Positions 56,348 to 64,000 of a DNA stretch of 64,000 nucleotides are shown piece after piece (the first letter of the stretch is position 1; each line of letters begins with the position of its first letter). The notes under the pieces are model-generated. The model was given only the letters and a program-made list of their open reading frames with translations. It was not told where the DNA came from and did no database searches. The position numbers were made by a program, and so were the translations under genes. This DNA comes from Hsuehochloa calcarea (lineage: Eukaryota; Streptophyta; Magnoliopsida; Poales; Poaceae). The stretch spans positions 35,579,232-35,643,231 of the forward strand of contig CM070599.1 in the NCBI GenBank assembly GCA_036346395.1. Reading direction: 5' to 3'.

Positions 56348-58913
56348 TCAGCCATATTCAGCTAACATTTCTTCATTTGACAAATCACTATCTGTATGGT
56401 CAAAACTAGCATGTTTACATGACAGCTTTGGAACATAACCAGCCTTTATCATTTCCATTCCAACTAACTCAAGCATTGTGTATATTTCCTCAGACTCTGG
56501 ATGTGATCTGTCCTCTACAATAAAGACTTTTAGCTCCCCCTTGAGTATAACCCAACTCTTCCCTGGTGATTTCTTAACACCACTGCTTCTCATTACCTTC
56601 TTCAATCTTGCAAACTCATTCCAATTGCCAGAAGCAGCATATATTGCACAACAAGACAAAGGCTGCTGAGTGGGAAGGATCAATATTCAAAATACCTTTT
56701 GCAGCTCTCTTTCCCATCTCCACATCATTATGTGTTTTGCTAGCAGATAGCAGGGTCTTCCACATTACAATGTCAGGCTGAAATGGCATTTGATCAACAA
56801 ACTTTGCTGCCTCAGTTAGTTTACCAACACGTGACAACAAATCAATGACACATGAGCAATGCTCTCTTGTTGGAACAATGCCATATTCAGGCTCCATAAC
56901 ACTGTAGTAATAGCAGCCTTAATCAACAAAACCAACCCAGCTGCATGCTGTGAGAACCCCAACAAAGGTTATGATTTGGCCTGATTCCCAGGCTTCTCAT
57001 CCTCGCAAATAAATCAAGTGCTTCCTTTGCATAACCAAATTGGGCATAGCCAACAATCAAACTGCTCCAAGAGAACACATCACAGTCGGTGCCCATCATT
57101 TCAAAGAGCTTCCTGGCATCATCTAAACTTCCACATTTAGCATAAGTGTCAATTAGACCATTGCTCAGCATTGTATCATCCACCAGTCCTATCTTGAAGG
57201 TATATGCGTGGACCTGTTTCACCATTTCAAAGTAACCCAACTCAGCAGAAGCACTCAGAACATTGTTTAAACTGACCCTATCCAGACTCGGCATCGACCT
57301 GTGTAAGAGGCTGAACAACTTAAAGACTTCTTCCAGATGCTGGTGTTGTACACACGTAGTAAGGATGCTGTTCCAGGTGACAACATCACAATCTTTTGTC
57401 TCATGAAAAACATCCATTGCAGAGGGAAAATCCATACACCTCGCATACATGCTGACTAAAGAATTGCATACTGAAACATCCCCATCCAAACCCAGTTTGA
57501 CCAGGAATGGATCAATCTGCCATGATGTAAAGCATCACAGCCGACCAGGGATGGAAATCTACCGGCGGTAACCGGCCTTACCGGTGGCCGGCGGGATTTG
57601 AAATCCCGGCCGGTTTTTCCGGAGTTTACAAATTCAAATTTCAAATTTCGGTTGATTTTTAAGCAAATTTAAACGAAATTCGACCGGGTTTTTCCCGGGA
57701 AAACCGGTAACCGGCCGGTTATCGGTACCGGCCGTCGGCCGGGATCTTCCCCGGTACCGAGATTTCGATCCATGCAGCCGACACATGCACATAACAAGCC
57801 CCTAACAGTAATACCATCAGGCCTCAGGCCATAATCTCTCATCTCAGAGAACAGGACCATAGCCTCGCTAAGTAGACCCTCAACAGAGCAAGCATTTATT
57901 ATGGAATTCCAAGAAACCAAATCCGGTGCATTAATCCCAGAAAACACTCTCCTCGCAGATTCCAGCTTGTTGCACCGGGCATACATGTCACTCAATGAGC
58001 ACCCTGCGTACGAATTACGGTCCAACCTATACTTGACAGACAAACTGTGAATCTGCTCCCCAAACTCCAAACTACCCACAGCCCCGCATGTGCTAAACAC
58101 GCTTCCAAAATGGAACTCATTGGGATGATGCACGCCCTCAGCAATCACCTCCCTGAAAATCTGTACCGCCTCCATTTTACACCCCTGCTGTGCAAACACA
58201 GCAATAATCGACCCCCAGGAAATCAAGTCTTTATCCCTAATCCTCACGAAAAGCGTGAACCCATCCCCGACCAAGCCGCTCTTGGAGTACATCGTGACGA
58301 GCGCATTCTGCACGATCAAGTCACTGCCGTTCTCCGACTTTACAACTTGTGCGAGCACCTGCCTCCCGAGGCTCACGTCCCCAATCTCCGCGCACGGGCG
58401 CACAGCACTGCCAAGCGCAAACTGGTCAGGCGCGGTTCCCGACCGTAGCATGGAAGAGAACAGGCCGAGAGCGTCAGCGGAGCGGCTGTTCTGCACGTAC
58501 GCCGCGATGGCGGCGGCCCAGGAGACGGGGTTCTTTGCGGGCATTCCATCGAACACCAGGCGGGCGGCGTCGGGCACGGCGCATCGGCCGCACATGGTGA
58601 TGAGGTGGTTGTTAAGTACGGTGTTGCGAACGAGGTGGGCGTCCTGGGAGGCGAGTAGGTGGCGGTGGACGAGGCGGCCCTGGCAGAGGGAGCGGAGGCG
58701 GGAGCAGGCGGTGACGAGGGCGGCATAGGCGGCGGCGGAAAGAGGGGCGAGAGAGGGCGAGGAGGGGAGCGACTCGAAGGCGCGGAGGGCGGCAGCCAGG
58801 CGGCGAGTGGTAGAATTGGAGGATGGCGCCGTTGGGGTTCTGCATCTGCGGCGGTTTCGAGCTCGGAGTTGGAGGCGACGCGCGGCGTCGTGGCGGGAAG
58901 GGGATACAGCCAT
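56348..58913 (-). pseudogene. E-class pentatricopeptide repeat gene, inactivated
   Basis: PPR proteins bind organellar RNA. The best start is the ATG at 58913 (MAVSPSRHDAARRLQLRARN, an Arg-rich leader suited to mitochondrial or plastid import); an upstream in-frame ATG at 59060 exists. About ten PPR motifs of the PLS type follow (for example VLNNHLITMCGRCAVPDAAR, NPVSWAAAIAAYVQN, DLISWGSIIAVFAQQG, DLVSWNSIINACSVEG). The C-terminus has E and E+ segments (IYTMLELVGMEMIKAGYVPK) and no DYW domain. Lesions, in transcript order: a 229-bp hAT MITE at 57546-57774 with an in-frame stop, a one-base shift near 57505, a shift near 56955 and a TAA near 56917, and loss of two bases in an ATATAT run near 56640. 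Up to 57775 the frame is fully open. Confidence 0.88.
57546..57774. mobile_element. hAT-type MITE inside the PPR gene
   Basis: 229 bp with terminal inverted repeats CAGGGATGGAAATCT and CATGGATCGAAATCT (13 of 15 identical) and a perfect 8-bp duplication CAGCCGAC (57538-57545 and 57775-57782), the hAT signature. The interior is full of ACCGG/CCGGT palindromes. With its duplication it adds 237 bp, a multiple of three, but it brings a stop codon (57669-57671) into the PPR frame. Confidence 0.93.
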
Positions 58914-59168
58914 ATAGCAGAGCGGTTTGCTGGTGAAATGCTTTGGTACGTCGGGACTTGCCCTTAGGACTTGGGAGACGGACGACGGCGGACGCAGCAA
59001 TGGTTTTCGTTGCTGCCTGGCCCAATAAAAATGGGGCGAAATATGTCTGCTCGAGCCCAATCTTACTTATAAATTTGCTCTTGCAAAATTTTGGTCGGCC
59101 CATAAAAAATGGAACGAACACAGGGCAACTTTGCAACCAGCAACTCTGTTAAGAAACCGGGCCCGGAC
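58914..59168. other. Upstream region of the PPR pseudogene
   Basis: Probable promoter and leader of the PPR gene, cut at about 59165 by the truncated copia element. Confidence 0.45.
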
Positions 59169-60475
59169 GATGTCGATTATGCAGTAGATTGAAATTGCCA
59201 ATTCACCACGAGCCGACTAAGTCGTCGATTGGTAATTGTATGAATGAAAATTACATCGTATGAACGATAATAATTGCATGAATCGGCAAGCCGCCGCCGC
59301 GCAGCGGCAGATCGGCCGCCGACAACGGCCACGCCACCACCGGCCGGCTTGACGCCACGCACGGCGCTTCGACGGCCAAGCCGCGCCTCCGGCTAGCGCC
59401 GCGCGCTTACTACGGTCGTCACCACCAAAGACATCACAGAAAAGGGAGGGAAGAACCAGCGCCGCCACCAAAGACGGTCCCGGCGGCAAGATCACCAACC
59501 CCGGCTAGAAGCCGCCGCTTACAGGCCGCCAGACGGCCACCCATCCTCAATGCGGCATGAAGCCGCTTGAATCGGCCGAAACACAAGTCCAAAGATCGCC
59601 GCCGCAGCCGGCCGCGCTCGGCCCGCGGCCGCTCCACGAGGCTCGTGACCGGCGCCAAGATGTTCCCGGCCGCTTGAAGCCGCAGCCGCGCCGGTCATCT
59701 GGAAGAAAGAAGGAGAGGGCACAGAAGCGCCGCCACGGCCACCACGGCCGGCTTGAAGTCGCCGCCGAGCGACGCCGCCTCGTAGAGGCACCGCCGCCGC
59801 CGCGCCGCCGCCGTAAAGCGCCGCCGCCGCCAGCGCGGCCGACCTCGACGCCACGCAAGATCTCGCCTCCATGACCGCCGCCACAAAGACTCATGTTGTC
59901 CCGAACGGACGGCGCGGCCGGCCGAGCCCTGGCGGACTCCATCGCATAGCGCGCGGCTCCATGAAGGAGCCGCCGCCACCGAGGAAGCAAAGGGTAGGGT
60001 AAACCCTACCCCTGACTCCAGGGTTTTTCAAGCCGTGACAGAAGTGGCCTTTTGGGCCTACCAGATAACCGACGGAAAAGAAAAAGAAAGAAAACGAAAA
60101 ATGGCTATTTTGCAAAAGGCCCTCGGTTTTTCCAGTAAATTGCGAAAAATTTCTCTAATTGAATTTTTCACGTTTTAGCCCCGAAAATTGCGATCACGAA
60201 AATTCATATTCCAACAGAAAAGGGCCTCTAAATTCAAATTTTGAATCGGTTTTTGCATTTGAAGCATATTTTACCGTGTTATTATTATTTCTATGCAATT
60301 TATTTATTATATTTCTGTTTTTGATTATTTGTGATTATTAATATTGCTTTTAATCATGAAAATAGCGATAAATCATGAAAATGCATGAAAAATTTAATCA
60401 CGAACTGGAGTTCAAGAGCATTATAAGAATTTTGCAACCATTTTATGGAAATTACCGTGATAATCTTATGAACTT

Positions 60476-60847
60476 TTGCATGAATATGAAAATGATCGCA
60501 TCACGAACCAGAGTTCAAGAATCGACCTAAGATGGTCGAATTTATACAATCTCCAATTATGTGATAATATAATCACAAATGAGCGTAAGATTGAAAAGAC
60601 CATCTCTACCTTTACCGAATGCGGTGCAATCCGCACGCAGATTATTGTCAAAATGGCTACAAGTAGTATGCCGCAGATGATTGACATCATGAAAATTGTG
60701 GAAGCTCAAGATGATGTTCTAAGGAAGAACTACATCTCACACCACCTAGTAGCAATATTGGCCATGAAGCCAATACTAGCGACTAAGGTGATGAAGCCTC
60801 TCACGAAGGAGAAGGGCAAGAAGGGTAAGGTCGTGAGTCGCACGTAA
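60476..60847 (+). pseudogene. Copia gag (UBN2-type) remnant
   Basis: An open 123-codon frame with WSNLYNLQLCDNIITNERKI, EKTISTFTECGAIRTQ and VEAQDDVLRKNYISHHLV, the typical helices of copia gag. The N-terminal half and the zinc knuckle are not seen, so the frame is a remnant. Lys-rich end (KEKGKKGK). Confidence 0.75.
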
Positions 60848-61726
60848 TTGGTGTTTTACATCTAAGAAAGGGGCAAAGGATAGCATGAGGCACACCTCAC
60901 CATTGCAGCACTAAGATCCACACCCATTAGTTGCACTTATGGATATGGACAACCTAGTAGCAAGACCCATCATCTCTCCTTTGGACATAGCAGCCGCCAC
61001 AGTGAATTGCCCAAGAGGAGAAGATCGCCATGTAGCATTAAGGCGTAAGTTTATGAATACTTTGATTCGATCTAGTGCACGATTGCACTTAGATCCTTTT
61101 GATCACTTGCATTTTTGTGATTATGATGAAACTTTGAATAATGGTTGTAGGCTCTAGAAGAGCAAAGCATTAAATTCTTATGATGAGTCTGCAAGACTTA
61201 TATTTCCGTATTTATGATAGCAAGTTATGTTCTAATATCCAAGTATTTTTATTTTATGTGTTCTTTGGATTTGCTACATATTAATAAAGTACATTATATT
61301 AGATCGCATGTAGCGCCTATGGAGGAAGTGTGCTTAGCGGTAGCGGCACAATGAATACCACCTTGAGAGAGATGAATTTTTCATCGATCAAGAAGAATGC
61401 TCGTAGCCTTACGACAATCGCATGAAAAGAATACATGTATAATAGGCTCGTGAAGGGCCACAATTATACTCCGACGGACACAACTTTGGTCATTAAAGAA
61501 GCCTTGTTGTGCCCATAATCGACTAGAACTCTCAAGGATATTCGCTAACGGTTTCCACGTAGAGATCAAGAAGAGCATGGTAAGGAATACCGCTCATTAC
61601 AAAGCGTGATTTGAAAAAAAGGTATTAGAATGACTTCCTTCATTTGAAAATGGGCTATACTACACTAATATTAAGGCATCTGCAACCTATCGCCTCGAAA
61701 ACTATATTTAGAAGCTCTAAAACCTC

Positions 61727-62240
61727 TTCTATCTCTGGCATGATAGATTATGTCACTTAGGTCTTAGGATGATGAGAAATATAATTAACAATTCACAGGA
61801 ACATAGTGTCAATTTAAAGAACTTCCCGAATCTGAAAGATTTTGTGTGCCCTGCATGTACCATCGGGAAACTGACTACTAGACCCTCTACTCTGAAAGTA
61901 AAGGACGAAATCCTCGCATTCTCGGACCGTATCCAGGAGACATTTACGGTCCTAAATGACCCTCGTAAGGGTCATTTAGGTATTTTATGGTGCTTATCGA
62001 TGCTTCCTCGAACGGTCGTGACGTTTGTTTAATGTCTACGAGAAACCCCGCTTCTGCAAAGCTAATCTCGTAGATAATTAACATTAAGAATAATTTCCCT
62101 TATCATCATGTGAAGTCCACCAGAATGGACAACGCCGGAGAATTTACTTCAAGGGCATATGATGATTATTGTGTGAAAATGAGAATTAAAATTGAGCATC
62201 CCGTACCGCATGTCCACACCCAGAATGGACTAGCATAATT
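61727..62240 (+). pseudogene. Copia GAG-pre-integrase and integrase core remnant
   Basis: LWHDRLCHLGLRMMRNII and CPACTIGKL give the His/Cys zinc-binding signature of the pre-integrase region. In another frame come YFMVLIDASSNG (first catalytic Asp), then RMDNAGEFTS (second Asp) and IEHPVPHVHTQNGLA, after which a TAA occurs where the catalytic Glu is expected. Frames are broken by at least two shifts and two stops, so it is non-functional. Confidence 0.8.
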
Positions 62241-63389
62241 GTTATTTACCAACTACATGTTGGGGACACGCATCTCGCATGCAAAGAACTCTCATCAATT
62301 TTAGACCACCGACATATAACATCCATTCACCTATGCAACTAGCGCAAGGGTCAACACTGAAAATTTCTCATCTTTGAAGGTTTGGTTGCAAGGTTTATGT
62401 ACCTATACCACCACCACAGCAAACTGAAATGGGCACTCTCTAAAAGTCTGGGATATACGTTGGTTATGAGACAGCATCCATAATCAGGTATTTGGACCCC
62501 ACGACTAGAGATTTGCATGCTGACCGCAACCGATAGCATATTAGATGAGAATTATTTCTCGTCATTAGGGGGAGGAAATCAACCCTTGATGTAAAATGTC
62601 GAGAAATAGAGAAGTCCAGAAGACAATTGAAGTCTAGAAGATATTTGAAATCCATGCATATGACCCGTGCACTAGTGAAGCAAATAGAGAAGTTTAGAAG
62701 ACAATTGAAGTCTAGAAAACAATTACAATCCAGAAGATAATTGATTTGCAAGCATTAGCGAATCAACTGCCTAACCACTTTAGTGATTTGAAGAGCGTGA
62801 CCAAGTCGCATATGCCTGTACGCAATGCACCGGAGAGGGTTGAAATACCGATGAAGGTATCCCTAATCCCGTCCTAAGGCCTCTGAAAGGATGAGAACTC
62901 CGGCCCCTCGAATCCAAGCAACCGGGACGCTTTGGTGAAAAGGATGAGAAGGACTTGACACAGCCGATCACCAAAGTACCCCAGAATCAGAAGGGGAGCC
63001 AGTTGAGACCTGGCACCGGTATGGAACCTTCAGAAAAGGCATACTAGAATTGAACATCCCCATGAAGGGAGACATTAGCATGGATGTGTGCGCACACATC
63101 GGAGCTGAAAAACTAAAGGGACTTGCCCCGCAATTGAAAGTAGCGGTAAGCAAATAGAAGCATTAGAAATATCGCCCCTTGAAGACATAGCTATAAACTT
63201 TATGATCTTGGAAGAATCTATGAATAAGCCAACAGCCAATGTTGCAAAGAAAATTGTCACAATCATCAATCTTGATGCAGAGCCTGCATCGCTCGTTGAA
63301 TATAAGAAAAGGTTAGATTGAGAAGATTGGAAGAAGGCAATAGAAAGTAAATCGTTCTCTTTGAATAAAAGAGAGGTGTTTGGGCCTGT

Positions 63390-63960
63390 AAGCTGCACAC
63401 CTCCCCATGTGCACCCTGTAGGGCATAAGTGGGTATTTGTTCGAAAGAGAAATGAAAGAAGCAAGGCTCGTTGTACAAAGTTTTCACTCAACGTCCGAGA
63501 GATTGTTATGAAGAAACCTATTCCCCGGTCATGGGCGGAATTACCTTTAGATATTTATCTCAATGGCAGCAAACTTGGAAGTTAGAAGTGAAATTGATGG
63601 ATGTGGTAACTGCATACCTTTATGGAAATTTGAATTCGGATATTTATATGAAGATAGTTGAATGTATCCCTGTCCCGAACCAAGATAGAGCAAATAGAAA
63701 TCTATACAGTGCAACTCGTAAAGTCACCGTATGGTCAAGCGATGTATGTATGTGGTATAATCGCAGGCGACTTTCTATGCAAGAAAGGCTACACGAACAA
63801 TGAGAATTATCCCTGTGTATTTATACGACGATCCCAGGATGGATTTTGTATAAATCTCAGTGTATGAAGGTGATCTGAATATCATTGGAACCTTAGAAGG
63901 TATTAAGAAATCAAGCTCTTACCTGGAGTCAGAGTTCGAAATAAAAGATTTGGATCAAAC
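63390..63960 (+). pseudogene. Copia reverse transcriptase remnant
   Basis: PPHVHPVGHKWVFVRKRNE, YEETYSPVMGGITFRYL, LMDVVTAYLYGNLNSDIYMK, the QDRANRNLYS stretch, GYTNNENYPCVFIRRSQDG and an ENxxL-like end appear in the order of copia reverse transcriptase, spread over two frames. The catalytic YVDD box is replaced by a YEGD-like sequence near 63863-63880. Continues towards the window end with stops. Confidence 0.8.
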
Positions 63961-64000
63961 CAACATCGCCTAGGCTTGCACTTGAGCATACCCTAAGAGA

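Larger units (their letters stand above)
59169..64000 (+). mobile_element. Decayed Ty1/copia element, 5'-truncated, continuing past the window
   Basis: Leader sequence from 59169 matches 43430-43600 of the other copia element (GTAGATTGAAATTGC, TTGGTAATTG, CATGAACGATAA words), but there is no 5' LTR before it. In order on the plus strand: a GC-rich block (59290-59990), gag (60476-60847), a GAG-pre-integrase motif and integrase core (61727-62240), and reverse transcriptase (63390-63960). All are interrupted by stops and shifts. The order gag-IN-RT defines copia. The 3' end is outside the window. Confidence 0.88.

Noticed and set aside
59217..60115. Multiple frames on both strands rich in Arg/Ala/Pro
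   Set aside because: GC-rich leader block of the decayed copia element. No domain is seen.

Overview
The window is nuclear DNA from a grass, most likely rice or a close relative (genus Oryza). The evidence is plant introns with GT..AG borders, CT-rich 5' leaders, short two-exon membrane-protein genes, and a dense nest of LTR retrotransposons, a MULE and MITEs. Roughly half of the sequence can be assigned to transposable elements. Coding genes sit mainly between 32 and 59 kb.

Layout. 0-13.9 kb: nested LTR remnants, including a complete solo gypsy-type LTR (2158-5855, target duplication TTGTG), a degenerate gypsy-type LTR on the minus strand (about 7380-9440) and a block at 10165-12160 built from three families of short foldbacks. 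13.9-16.7 kb: mostly unassigned, with a possible first exon of a minus-strand gene, a long (AT)n tract and the 3' end of a broken proline/tyrosine-rich protein gene. 16.7-23.2 kb: a Mutator-like element with a 9-bp target duplication, carrying two nested solo LTRs, a 148-nt foldback and a decayed coding fragment. 24.4-32.3 kb: a whole gag-only gypsy element (duplication CAGAA) with 2.9-kb LTRs. 32.4-41.6 kb: small genes, namely a 46-aa membrane protein, a serine palmitoyltransferase small subunit, a 56-aa Pro/Cys-rich protein, and spliceosomal SmD2, which carries an 8-nt deletion. 41.9-44.7 kb: a copia remnant fused to a piece of gypsy gag. 48.3-53.9 kb: an intact seven-coding-exon UDP-xylose-type nucleotide-sugar transporter gene with a long 5'-UTR intron. 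54.5-55.4 kb: a small LTR element with a tRNA-Met primer site. 56.3-58.9 kb: an E-class PPR gene, now a pseudogene with a 229-bp hAT MITE inserted. 59.2-64.0 kb: a decayed Ty1/copia element running off the end of the window.

The genes do not form a pathway. They are ordinary housekeeping or membrane genes (sphingolipid synthesis, splicing, Golgi sugar transport, organellar RNA processing) separated by repeats. Several insertions have exact target duplications, so the order of events can be read: two LTRs entered the MULE after it landed, and the gypsy element landed just downstream of the 46-aa gene. I saw no CRISPR arrays, rRNA or convincing tRNA genes. Exon coordinates were read by eye from splice sites and reading frame and were not checked against transcripts.
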